Virus record (IMG/VR): IMGVR_UViG_3300043449_000845
Location: 1-21,238 of that record
Direction: 5' to 3' (one strand)
From: a virus
Length of the DNA stretch: 21,238 nucleotides
Shown here: one piece after another, positions 7,701 through 14,651 of the stretch
How the letters are laid out: every line of letters starts with the position of its first letter
Position numbering within the stretch: position 1 is the first letter of the stretch
Translations under genes and position numbers: made by a program
Notes under the pieces: generated by a model
Seen by the model: the letters and a program-made list of their open reading frames with translations, nothing else
The model's database searches: none
What the model was told of the DNA's origin: nothing

Positions 7701-9683
7701 TGGAGTAAAAACCTGCATATTTCTTGCGGCCCCCATCTTTAAACACTTTGGACCCAAATAGTCTAGTTCCCCAACTCCATCCGTTGTCGTGTAATCTAAA
7801 CCCGTTGTGCTTGTAACATATTTGCCTGGCGTTGACACTCCTAGATAAAGACTCGCCGGGACGATTGGGGTTTGATATAAAATGTCTTTATCTCTATCCA
7901 TTCGAACAACTGCCATTCCTCTTGCCCACTCCGGGTGACCAGAAACACTCAATCCAAGGCCAAGAGCTTGAGGCAAAGATGCGGCTTCTCCTCCGGTACC
8001 TAGTAATGAATATGGTCCATACTCGTATGTGCCGAATGTTCCGGTAGTGCCGGTATTTGACACGCCTAAATGCTCTCTTTTGGGGAACTTCCAGGAAAAT
8101 GGATCAGAAGAATGGCTATACGCATTCCCCTTCCGAGGTAATAGCTGTGCCGTCCCTGTGGCTATATTGAGCAACGGATATGGAGCCAAAACACTAGCGG
8201 GCATTGCAATGACCAGATTAGTTGTAACAACCGAAATTATTTCTGTTTCAAAGTAGAACGTATCTGTACCAGGTATCTCCATAATACAAAACACTGATTC
8301 CCCTTGTACAAATCCAGTTGTGCCTATTGGCCAGTTTGTGCCTCTAGAAATAGTTATTGTGTTTTCATCGTAATTTATTCTCCCAGCGGTTATTGTTCCT
8401 GTCGTCACGTTTCCGACTTTTTCCGTACTAGCCGAAAAGTTTGTAAAATCCAATGGCTTTACAGGGGACCAATTTCCGTAATCATCGTGGTAAGTGACCC
8501 CAAATCTATAAACTTCATCTCGGAAATAACCTCGGTAACGATTTGTGTTGATTGGGTCTTCGTAATTCACCAATCGGCGAATGGTCTTGGCCTCAATAAT
8601 GTTAACCTCGTCGTCCGCAATTCTACGGTTAAAGTACTTGATGTTCCCCGCGAGAAGGCGATTATCTTTCTCCACAATTGTTTTGACGGTCTCTACCGGC
8701 GCATCAGGAGCCGTAATCTCATCAATGTCTATTTCGTACTCGGCCTCTGTGCCTTTGTAAGTTCCTGTAAGAGTTCCGCTTGTAGCTCTGTTTGCAATGG
8801 TGTTAATGTATGCCACTTTTTGCTCTACATAAGTTCCATCGTTATTCTTCACAACAGCAATTTCTACGCTGTCGTAAGTCCCAGATACCTCATTAGGGCC
8901 TACTAAAATGCTGTAGTTTATAGACCTTGAGGTTTGCTGATTGACCCTGCCACCATAGTAGTTGATGGATGTTCCCGACGTGTAAGCAAGCGGAATCGCC
9001 GGAACTGGGTTTGTAAATGTAGACCACTTTGTGTATCCAATTGGTGTTGTTTTCTTAAATCGATACGCCAATTGATAAGTACCGGCAAGCAATGCTCCAT
9101 TATTTCCAATGCTAGTTACTGACATGTTCATTGAGTAGCTTGCGTCCGATATGACGTTCATTAAGGCTGCACTTGCGTACACCCAAAAGGAGTCATCCAT
9201 GTCTATCTTTCTAATCGTATTAGAAAAATCGGTGAAATAAACTGCTTTGTTTTCCCGATCTTCCGTAAAGAAAGAATCAATGCTTGTTGTAGCAGAGAAG
9301 TTTAAGTCAGAACCTTCGTAAATGGTATGAATAGTCCCATCAGCAAATGTGATGTCTTGCGCAAAAAAGTAGATTCCGTGATTGCTATTGCCACCACCAC
9401 CAACATATGTGTAAACGACAAATCCATCTCTTGATACACCAGAAATCTTAGCTTTAGCTATCGTGTATCCAAGGATGTTGACGCTTTCAATTGTATAAGC
9501 TGTATTTAAGTTTTTTGACTGTAGGTTAACGCAGCTCTTGATTTGGTTAACAATCATCTGCTCGCCCGCAGCTGTCAACTCAATGTTGGTTGCATCACGA
9601 TAGGTATCCTCCGGCTGAAAGGCCGGAGAAAAGTCCTTGTGCATGCCCTTGAAGAATGTCTGACCCTCTTTCTTAATTTCCAT
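4776..9683 (-). CDS. Giant tail protein of the crAss-like muzzle/stabilization type, 1635 aa
   Basis: This is the largest gene here. The first 34 residues contain TFFKGMHKDFSPAFQPEDTY followed by RDATNI, the F-x-KGM-x-KD...P...TYRDA-x-N signature I associate with the 'stabilization' proteins of crAss-like phages, later seen as the tail muzzle. Residues about 185-300 hold beta-sandwich-like segments (LAGTYQLAYRF), followed by KDNRLLAGNIKYFNRR near 339. Residues about 1240-1330 carry ENRLISISNNYPARLIYSDV and later DMDEKYGKVTKIALL, typical of beta-propeller or folded tail-tip repeats. The protein is almost entirely beta-type and rich in Asn, Thr, Ser, Gly and Tyr. Its start overlaps the upstream stop by one base (TAATG). 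The central part (about 6000-8450) is visibly more AT-rich than both ends. It probably forms the distal tail, holding the ejection proteins and contacting the host. Receptor binding is unproven. Confidence 0.8.
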   Translation of the reverse strand: MEIKKEGQTFFKGMHKDFSPAFQPEDTYRDATNIELTAAGEQMIVNQIKSCVNLQSKNLNTAYTIESVNILGYTIAKAKISGVSRDGFVVYTYVGGGGNSNHGIYFFAQDITFADGTIHTIYEGSDLNFSATTSIDSFFTEDRENKAVYFTDFSNTIRKIDMDDSFWVYASAALMNVISDASYSMNMSVTSIGNNGALLAGTYQLAYRFKKTTPIGYTKWSTFTNPVPAIPLAYTSGTSINYYGGRVNQQTSRSINYSILVGPNEVSGTYDSVEIAVVKNNDGTYVEQKVAYINTIANRATSGTLTGTYKGTEAEYEIDIDEITAPDAPVETVKTIVEKDNRLLAGNIKYFNRRIADDEVNIIEAKTIRRLVNYEDPINTNRYRGYFRDEVYRFGVTYHDDYGNWSPVKPLDFTNFSASTEKVGNVTTGTITAGRINYDENTITISRGTNWPIGTTGFVQGESVFCIMEIPGTDTFYFETEIISVVTTNLVIAMPASVLAPYPLLNIATGTAQLLPRKGNAYSHSSDPFSWKFPKREHLGVSNTGTTGTFGTYEYGPYSLLGTGGEAASLPQALGLGLSVSGHPEWARGMAVVRMDRDKDILYQTPIVPASLYLGVSTPGKYVTSTTGLDYTTTDGVGELDYLGPKCLKMGAARNMQVFTPNAVSGQTPGSIVSQATYNLPGYQGINTIPENRMLWKKAFAPAIDYVYNITGSPLIKIPDLVTMNVDIVDVCGFTLSNLTPITPNVTFSFADSNNRTSYSTPTGYVEARVYSCLDHKQHWYPNDFVNMRTQTSPGVGGNYVPTYRRKIHESFLQVNGLTTASFVGSLKSSDVRTALSNPGLPYGYYTRTLLNLSTLATEKLIIPITMGQNAILLDSADRASSNPAGVSRTGVNYLVGGTELTLQQKGNSIMDMTDTGTVALFTTNIESQRSLAISLNQALDDPLYLIVANYCPLSAGQFGYIPRDTTNTARANTYASVAFAQYLNNFSLSATGSQLRNGLIYNNPFMNVTWNGSWGYTSASPNNNDFAPSYPKESFAASPSGVSYTYLPIENSDGGVEFQFTGTTGTSSTAFNQYSNPNSDIQQALYVANLRAGKNDSRYGNPNQIQEYIHTGAYQKITSTGQTVTLEVWGGDCFISKYRYKVNDEYNVPGYYLPTESGTGGFDFDIRGCCNSFTTRGPSRVYKTGTKVSPEYIEMYTEGEANAFYTSDQNRFPYYNLTGATAGTVDHYRADAFYEYNFGYSIENFPKKFFSENRLISISNNYPARLIYSDVRSTDLSQDGFSRFRAFNFFDMDEKYGKVTKIALLNDGEPIIGQDDSVSLLYVNKSLTTLQDNSTLAVQGGTYISDNTPPKYLTTNYGVELLRCMIPTENGVYALDTKRGVLINLLDGAKIVSLSRMEQYFRENFSETYVPWLEHTLQMSYDKVDKVLYIMGALSSDDSFDNQDIIKWLSYGVKLDAFMSNLDWQANGHGGQLANRPLYIFDLNGSTYLIQTHRNNQNDVADIHINQWKGSKNSYLNLLTGQHITSVDAKIEYVFNKDLNEPKVLDVVGINSQSLFSKFNITAYNDSTNLTPSTTNDQTAGIVSRLGMSSTNVIRDGNSKRLVGAYHTIKLWFSNTTTGINLRSAVNQFRKVFR

Positions 9684-10384
9684 TAATTAGGGGTTTTAGG
9701 CGTTCTCATCAATCGTTTTTGGTTTGGAAGCATAGTAAGCCACATGGCAATCGCGGCTTCAATCTCGGGCTTCTGAGGTTGGTTACGCTTCGACATAGCG
9801 TCAGCTTTCAAGGTAACCCATTGCTGATACAACATCTGTACCTCGCTCATAGGGATCTCGTTACGCTTCTTGTATCGCTCACGCTTGACAAACATGTATT
9901 CGATGTAAGCCACCAAAGCTCTCAAGTAATACTCAGGGGCCAGTGGCACGTTATCGGAGTCTACAGGCATAGCGTAATACCGCAAAATGACCGTGGTGTA
10001 GTTGTTGTTTACAATCGTGCTACTGAAAATCAGGTTGTTCCCTTGACGACTGACAACATAGTCTTTGTCGTAGGTCGTTTGATCATCGTCTGGGACATTT
10101 GTCCAATAGTTCGAGTCAAAGAATGGGTAAGCCACATGTCCGTTTGTCCCTTCCTGAATGGCGATAGAGTCAATGTACACGCATGAATCAGGGATTGGGA
10201 AATAGTTGAACGGAGACGTAATAATCAACCCAGTGGTGTTTGTGAGGTTTAGGGTATTTAACCCGATGTCCCTCAATCCCTGAAGCGCCCATTCGTAGAA
10301 GAGAACCCTGTATCGGTCGTTCTCCATGCCCAAGGCAATCGCTGCGCTGCTGACGATCTCGTCGATGCTTACGGTGTTCTTCAT
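9683..10384 (-). CDS. Tail ring/adaptor protein, 233 aa
   Basis: The N-terminus is helical (SIDEIVSSAAIALGM, then RYRVLFYEWALQGLRDIGLN), followed by a beta-rich middle (residues about 50-145, with PFNYFPIPDSCVYIDSIAI and NLIFSSTIVNNNYTTVILRY) and a helical C-terminus with KRERYKKRNEIPMSEVQML. This helix-beta-helix layout, and a place between portal/capsid and the giant tail gene, fit the small ring proteins of crAss-like and T7-like podoviruses that stack below the portal. It overlaps the preceding gene by 4 nt (ATGA) and the muzzle gene by 1 nt (TAATG), so the three are probably translated together in a fixed ratio. The exact ring position cannot be told from sequence alone, and the assignment is partly by context. 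Confidence 0.7.
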   Translation of the reverse strand: MKNTVSIDEIVSSAAIALGMENDRYRVLFYEWALQGLRDIGLNTLNLTNTTGLIITSPFNYFPIPDSCVYIDSIAIQEGTNGHVAYPFFDSNYWTNVPDDDQTTYDKDYVVSRQGNNLIFSSTIVNNNYTTVILRYYAMPVDSDNVPLAPEYYLRALVAYIEYMFVKRERYKKRNEIPMSEVQMLYQQWVTLKADAMSKRNQPQKPEIEAAIAMWLTMLPNQKRLMRTPKTPN

Positions 10385-11124
10385 TGCTCTTTAGCCTGTT
10401 CTAAGTTGGTGGATTGATAAAGCTCTGTCTCTCGGATGGAGATGCCAGCCAATTGCAGAGCCCTAAACAAAAGTTCGTTATGGAACATCGGGTCAATCTC
10501 TGGATTGACGATTGTCCCGGTCGTGCTAATTGGTCTTGGGAATACCACTACTTCAATAAGATATGAAGAGTTGTTTACCGGAGCAGATGGGTAAAACTCA
10601 ATCTGACCAAGGCTCGTTGTTCCGGATGTTCCAGAAGCATACGATGACACGGTGTAGATGGCGTTTCGGTTCTTGTTAGCAGTAGCGCTATTAAACGTCC
10701 TAAGGTTCTTGTAGACATTTGTAGCAGCACGAATGGATCTTACCCTCTTAGCGCTGACATAATCGACTGTAGAGCCTGTGGAGGCTTGTACGAGGAAGTC
10801 AACAACCTTGTAGAGAGACGTACTGCCAGTGCCCAATGCCGTGTTAATCGCAGCAAAAGTTATTGTGCTTGTAGTGCTGGTCACCCCTGTAACCGTAGCA
10901 GTTCGAAGAAGAGTCCCAATGCCTTGCTGGAAAGCGTCCTCACGGCTGAAATCAAGAGCGTCAACGTCCTTGCGGTCTTGCTTCTTGGAAGGGAAAAGGA
11001 TTTCGTCAACAAGGCTCAGCTGAGCTGTGTTGAAGAAGTTGTCCTTTTCTGTTGCGGTGAAGTAAGGCGATCCAACTTTGTCGCAAATAAGGTCAAACCT
11101 TGCACTTAATTCTGTTGCTGTCAT
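10381..11124 (-). CDS. Head-tail connector/ring protein, 247 aa
   Basis: The N-terminal 45 residues are helical, with SPYFTATEKDNFFNTAQLSL followed by VDEILF. This is the 'tail-end helix with N-x-AQ' style I associate with the adaptor ring proteins of crAss-like phages. A Thr/Ser-rich beta region spans residues about 80-200 (TVTGVTSTTSTITFA), and the C-terminus is again helical (HNELLFRALQLAGISIRETE). It is the first gene after an intrinsic terminator at 11171-11199 and heads the connector-muzzle-ejection run. Its leader is A/T-rich (GTTAAAAGAAAGATAGCAAC) with no clear Shine-Dalgarno, and I see no textbook promoter in the 46 bases between terminator and start. Its stop is fused to the next start as ATGA. 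Connector function is inferred from position and fold pattern. Confidence 0.7.
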   Translation of the reverse strand: MTATELSARFDLICDKVGSPYFTATEKDNFFNTAQLSLVDEILFPSKKQDRKDVDALDFSREDAFQQGIGTLLRTATVTGVTSTTSTITFAAINTALGTGSTSLYKVVDFLVQASTGSTVDYVSAKRVRSIRAATNVYKNLRTFNSATANKNRNAIYTVSSYASGTSGTTSLGQIEFYPSAPVNNSSYLIEVVVFPRPISTTGTIVNPEIDPMFHNELLFRALQLAGISIRETELYQSTNLEQAKEQ

Positions 11125-11170
11125 TGGGCGTTGCTATCTTTCTTTTAACAATCAATCCAACATACGGGTT

Positions 11171-11199
11171 CAAAAGAAAAGGGGGCCGAAGCCCCCTTA
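11171..11199 (-). terminator. Intrinsic terminator after the 264-aa gene
   Basis: On the minus strand the bases read AAGGGGGC, loop TTCG, GCCCCCTT, then TTCTTTTG. The 8-bp stem is perfect and capped by the very stable UUCG tetraloop, and a U-rich tract follows. It sits 22 bases below the stop of the 264-residue gene and points in the direction of transcription. On the plus strand no T-run follows, so it acts one way. Confidence 0.9.
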
Positions 11200-11220
11200 A
11201 CCCAACCAAACCCTACTGGT

Positions 11221-12015
11221 TTACTGCTGTGGCCTTTTAGGCTTCATATGCTTGTTAAGCTCAGCCATGGTGATCTCTGGGCCTTGCTCCTCAACAGGTT
11301 CTTTAACCACCTGCTTGGGCTCCTCTTTCTCCGAGTCCAAGAAGCCAATACGGCTCTCAACCATGTCCAAGACTTCTTTCTCGTTGACCAATTTGCCGAT
11401 CGTCGAGTTCTCGTCCACACCCAAGGTGTAGCTACCAAAGCGATACACGCCGTCGTTCGTTGTGATAACGCCACGACCTACCGCTGTACGCACCAGGTGA
11501 CGCATACGAGCTTCCTTGTTCGGAATGTTGTACACCTTCAAGAACTGCTTTGGGTTACGCTCAGCGTAAGTCAAAACATTCTCAAACGCCAAGGTTTCGT
11601 CCTCCTCATCGTAGAACATGCCGCAGAGCGATGCAACCTCCAAGAGCCTACGTCCCTTCAGCTCAGATGCCAACGTGAGCGCCTTAGCGTTCAACAGCTT
11701 GTCCTCAATGCGCTGCCTGGACTCAACCTCCGGCTGAAGCCTCTTAAACAACGCAGTACCATTAAACCATGGAGACTCCGGATTGTTCGGATGATTCGTC
11801 AAGAAGTCCATCAAGTCCTTGTTGGCCTTGTGGACCAACATCGGCTCGTCCATGTTGAAGTGAAAGCGCTTGTAGCGCGTACGACCATCCGGAAGGATGG
11901 TTTCCGTCAAACGATGGACTTGTCCGTCCAAGGTCTTGTACTCCGAAAAATGAAAAGTACTCCCGTTTCCTGCCTGCAGGAGGAAGAACTCAAAGTCGCT
12001 TTGTTTTACTGGCAT
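11221..12015 (-). CDS. Conserved-looking phage protein of unknown function, 264 aa, own transcription unit
   Basis: I do not recognise the family. The N-terminal 60 residues look beta-like (FHFSEYKTLDGQVHRLTETI, then a basic strand RTRYKRFHF). Residues about 95-160 are helical, and about 160-200 read like a winged-helix unit: a helix-rich NIPNKEARMRHLVRTAVGRG followed by a two-strand wing, VITTNDGVYRFGSYTLG. The C-terminal 50 residues are charged and probably disordered (KEEPKQVVKEPVEEQ). The gene lies between the major capsid and connector genes but is separated from both by strong terminators, so it must be made from its own promoter or from readthrough. The leader ATAAAATCAAAACA is A-rich, as usual in this genome. 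A structural or accessory assembly role, or a DNA-binding role, are both possible; neither is shown. Confidence 0.8.
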   Translation of the reverse strand: MPVKQSDFEFFLLQAGNGSTFHFSEYKTLDGQVHRLTETILPDGRTRYKRFHFNMDEPMLVHKANKDLMDFLTNHPNNPESPWFNGTALFKRLQPEVESRQRIEDKLLNAKALTLASELKGRRLLEVASLCGMFYDEEDETLAFENVLTYAERNPKQFLKVYNIPNKEARMRHLVRTAVGRGVITTNDGVYRFGSYTLGVDENSTIGKLVNEKEVLDMVESRIGFLDSEKEEPKQVVKEPVEEQGPEITMAELNKHMKPKRPQQ

Positions 12016-12030
12016 TGTTTTGATTTTATG

Positions 12031-12039
12031 ACACTATAA
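12031..12039 (-). promoter_or_regulatory. Candidate promoter element upstream of the 264-aa gene
   Basis: The 9-mer TTATAGTGT lies 15 bases upstream of the ATG at 12015, between the capsid-gene terminator and this gene. The same 9-mer occurs directly upstream of the terminase operon (19234-19242). Both places are just where a new transcript should begin after a terminator or terminator-like hairpin. TATAGT resembles a -10 box, but I see no matching -35 or Bacteroidota -33 element, so the call is tentative. Confidence 0.3.
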
Positions 12040-12062
12040 CACCGAATGTTTGGATTGGTTCT

Positions 12063-12095
12063 AAAAAAGAAAACCCCCGCCTTTCGGCGAGGGTT
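12063..12095 (-). terminator. Intrinsic terminator after the major capsid gene
   Basis: On the minus strand AACCCTCGCC, loop GAAA, GGCGGGGGTT forms a 10-bp stem with one G-U pair and a GNRA tetraloop, followed by TTCTTTTTT. It starts 22 bases below the capsid stop codon and would end the long terminase-to-capsid transcript. The plus-strand reading has no T-tract after the stem. Confidence 0.92.
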
Positions 12096-12116
12096 CTCCA
12101 CGTAGAACCGCTGTGT

Positions 12117-13487
12117 TTAGGCAGCGTACAACAACCCGTGGTTGTTGGCAGCACGGAGCTCCACACCGATGGACGAGTAGAAGTCCACTGTGAAGCCGTC
12201 CTTACCATTGGAACGGGATGCAGAGGCGCCAGCTTCAGGAGAGGTGATACCTTCCTGGACGGTGCGCCGGAACTCGAGGCTTTGGCCGAGCAAGTCCTGC
12301 TTGTAGCGCAGGTTGATCAGCGGGTTGCCACGGTCGTCGGTACCCATGTTCAAGAACAACATGGCTTTGTCCCAGTTGATACCAGAGGTAGCAGGAGCAG
12401 GGAAGAGAGCCTCGTTGGCGAAGGGGTAGTACAGAACGAAGTTCAGAATCTTGTCCATGAACTTGTACTTGGTGATGTTGATACCAGTCATCAAGCCTTC
12501 GTTGCCGAATACTCCGAAGCTGATACCACCATTCAAGGTGTAGTCACGCAAGGCGAACTGAGCGTCAGCGTAAGCAGAGCTACCGCAAAGAACGGTGAAC
12601 TCAGAGCCTTGGCTGTTCAAACACATCAAGCGAACTTGCTCGGCAAGGTCAGTCTCAGCGATGGCAGAGGAGTAGGTACCTACGACACCGTCAGCGATGA
12701 CGCGTGGAAGGATACCGTTACCACCAAGGCGGCCAGACATTACGTTGCCAGTTGTGGCAGATCCATTTGACTTCGCAGCCAAGATGTACATCTCACGGTC
12801 CATGGCCATCTCTTGCATGGTCTCCATCTCGTTGATGTAGTAGTAGGACCACTCGCTGTCCGACTTCTTCACGTACTTCATGTTGGAAGACTGAGTGGTA
12901 GAACAAGTGACCGAACGACGCATGATGCCCAAGTACTCACTCACTTGGTTTTCATTCCATACACGACCGGATGGGCTGTCAGAGTACTCTTGCTGCAAGT
13001 TGTACAGGTGAGCAAACTTGATTCCTGATGTCGCAATGCTAGCGCCGAAGCTAGCTCCAAGAGCAGTGATCGAAAGCGTTCCAGAAGCGCCGTTTCCGCC
13101 AGCACCAGTTACCGCAGTGACAACACCATAAGCGTTGTTTTCAAAGCGAATAACGTCGCCAGGCAAGAAGGAAGCTTGAGTTCCAGTTGGCACTGTTACG
13201 GTACCAGTGGTGTCGCCAGACGCCCCGGTAGGAGCAGTAGTGGTGGTCACCGATTGGCGGAACTTGCCTTTCTCAAACCAGTTGAACACGTCGTTACCAA
13301 CAACGGGGTTCTTGCGGCCGATACGGCTCAAGAGCGTAGTGATGGTGTACTGAGGGAAGCGATACGTGATGTAATCGCTGAAGTCGGGTTTTTGGATTCC
13401 ACCAAAAACGTAGGTGCTGTCTACATTACCAGTTCTGATGGTATTGGGAGCAGCATTGCTGGGGTTGACCTGATTTACGTAAGCCAT
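12117..13487 (-). CDS. Major capsid protein, 456 aa
   Basis: Location after portal and scaffold, length, and a strong terminator of its own all fit the major capsid protein. The N-terminal arm is followed by SRIGRKNPVVGNDVFNWFEK (residues 54-73), a segment of the kind seen before the E-loop in HK97-fold capsids. Residues about 79-160 are an unusually Thr/Gly/Ala-rich beta insertion (ASFLPGDVIRFENNAYGVVT) that probably forms an extended E-loop or small surface domain. Residues about 210-250 look like the spine helix (EMETMQEMAMDREMYILAAK), and the C-terminal half holds A-domain-like strands. The start is the ATG after an AAAAAACTAAAA leader with no Shine-Dalgarno, typical of highly expressed Bacteroidota genes. 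HK97 fold and capsid role are inferred from context and pattern, with high confidence in role. Confidence 0.88.
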   Translation of the reverse strand: MAYVNQVNPSNAAPNTIRTGNVDSTYVFGGIQKPDFSDYITYRFPQYTITTLLSRIGRKNPVVGNDVFNWFEKGKFRQSVTTTTAPTGASGDTTGTVTVPTGTQASFLPGDVIRFENNAYGVVTAVTGAGGNGASGTLSITALGASFGASIATSGIKFAHLYNLQQEYSDSPSGRVWNENQVSEYLGIMRRSVTCSTTQSSNMKYVKKSDSEWSYYYINEMETMQEMAMDREMYILAAKSNGSATTGNVMSGRLGGNGILPRVIADGVVGTYSSAIAETDLAEQVRLMCLNSQGSEFTVLCGSSAYADAQFALRDYTLNGGISFGVFGNEGLMTGINITKYKFMDKILNFVLYYPFANEALFPAPATSGINWDKAMLFLNMGTDDRGNPLINLRYKQDLLGQSLEFRRTVQEGITSPEAGASASRSNGKDGFTVDFYSSIGVELRAANNHGLLYAA

Positions 13488-13505
13488 TTTTTAGTTTTTT
13501 AAAGT

Positions 13506-14645
13506 TTAAAATAAAGGTTTTTCACCCTTTCTTAACCTATCAACTTCGGATTCAACAAGAGAAAGTGCCTTTCGTGGTGTAACCTCGGCGATGTTGGTCG
13601 TCTTGGGTCGGTCCACGTTAGACAAGTTTTGAATCACAGCGGCTTTTCCTGAGTTCTTGGCACTGCGTGTAGCGTACTCAAGCACCTTGTCGAACATCTC
13701 CAGCTTATAGGCGCTTTGCACCATCTTCTGGAAATCCGGTTCTCCACTAGGCTTCAGGAAGTGCTTAATCTGGAACTCAGTAGCTTTGGCTTTGTCGTTG
13801 TAGGTGGTAAGCATCTTTTCGATGCTCGCCCGGTCTTGGTCTTTGACCTTGACGCGATCTACACGCTCAACACCCTTGATTGCTTGCTTTAGGTTCTCGT
13901 CGTAAGCCCTTTGGCTCTGCTCCGCCTTAATAGCAATCTGTTGCTTCTGAGCATCCTGCTGCAACTTCAAGTCCTTTCGTATCCTCTTCGCGTTAAGGCG
14001 AATTTGGGTCTCGTCAAGGGAGGCCAAGTAATCATCGAGTTCCTCCTTCGAATCGAAGTCGGATTTCAGCTCATACGACAAAAGCTCCACATCGGGAACT
14101 CCATCGTAATCAAAGGAAGCTAAGCCCAGGTAACCGAGCCAGTCTCCCCCCTGCTTCATGATCTCGTTGGCCTCTCGGATCATATCGTTGGCGAAGACGG
14201 TCTTGGTGGATTCTTTCGTTTCCTCCAACTCCTGCTTGATCTGCTTGAACTTTTCGACAAACTCCGAAGAGTCTTTCACGTCGCTAAGCCCTAACGTCTC
14301 AAACTCCGATTGATACTTGGTAACAAAGTCATCTGTCACCGGTACCTCCTTGCCTTCGTCAAGGTCAATGTCGAAATTGAGGTCCTTTTCAGGGTTCTCG
14401 TCAACATTAACATTTTGATTGCCGTCTTCGTTTGTTTCGAGAACTTCGGGCTCATCGTCCGGGTCTACATCAACATCGACTTGAGCCGGAGGCTCAGGTT
14501 CTGCGAGTGGTTCCGCTTGCGCAGCAGACTGGTCCACAATGCCTTGCGCTCTTAGAGCGGCCTGTTCGTTCTCGTCACCACCGGACATAGCCGTAGATGC
14601 GTCGCCCTCCAGCTTCTGGAGAGCCAACAATTCTAAATCTTCCAT
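13506..14645 (-). CDS. Scaffold-like capsid assembly protein, 379 aa
   Basis: The protein sits between portal and major capsid protein, where tailed phages usually encode the scaffold. The first 110 residues are extremely acidic and low in complexity (EPEPPAQVDVDVDPDDEPEV) and probably disordered. Residues about 120-150 form a charged helix (FVEKFKQIKQELEETKE), and about 205-250 form a Gln/Lys-rich coiled coil (RIRKDLKLQQDAQKQQIAIK). The C-terminus is basic (SEVDRLRKGEKPLF), like scaffold tails that bind the inner capsid wall. No protease motif is evident. The leader AACCAATAAACACTT includes the portal stop, 6 bases before the start. The gap to the capsid gene is only 18 bases. Scaffold role is inferred from position, charge and coiled coils; it might instead remain in the virion. 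Confidence 0.78.
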   Translation of the reverse strand: MEDLELLALQKLEGDASTAMSGGDENEQAALRAQGIVDQSAAQAEPLAEPEPPAQVDVDVDPDDEPEVLETNEDGNQNVNVDENPEKDLNFDIDLDEGKEVPVTDDFVTKYQSEFETLGLSDVKDSSEFVEKFKQIKQELEETKESTKTVFANDMIREANEIMKQGGDWLGYLGLASFDYDGVPDVELLSYELKSDFDSKEELDDYLASLDETQIRLNAKRIRKDLKLQQDAQKQQIAIKAEQSQRAYDENLKQAIKGVERVDRVKVKDQDRASIEKMLTTYNDKAKATEFQIKHFLKPSGEPDFQKMVQSAYKLEMFDKVLEYATRSAKNSGKAAVIQNLSNVDRPKTTNIAEVTPRKALSLVESEVDRLRKGEKPLF

Positions 14646-14651
14646 AAGTGT

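Noticed and set aside
8304-8906. Open frame of 200 codons on the plus strand inside the muzzle gene
   Set aside because: Cys/Val/Ser-rich antisense composition, no sensible domain, fully inside a well-supported gene.
11125-11220. Small RNA or tRNA gene in the gap
   Set aside because: The only structure is the terminator hairpin; no cloverleaf, anticodon arm or CCA-type acceptor can be drawn in any gap of the window.
11248-12039. Open frame of 263 codons on the plus strand opposite the 264-aa gene
   Set aside because: It mirrors the minus-strand gene almost exactly and its product has the Val/Leu/His/Arg-heavy mix of an antisense reading. Both terminators point the minus way, and there is no leader signal on the plus strand.
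12138-12770. Open frame of 210 codons on the plus strand inside the capsid gene
   Set aside because: Antisense shadow of a strongly coding, high-expression gene; no start context of the type used here.
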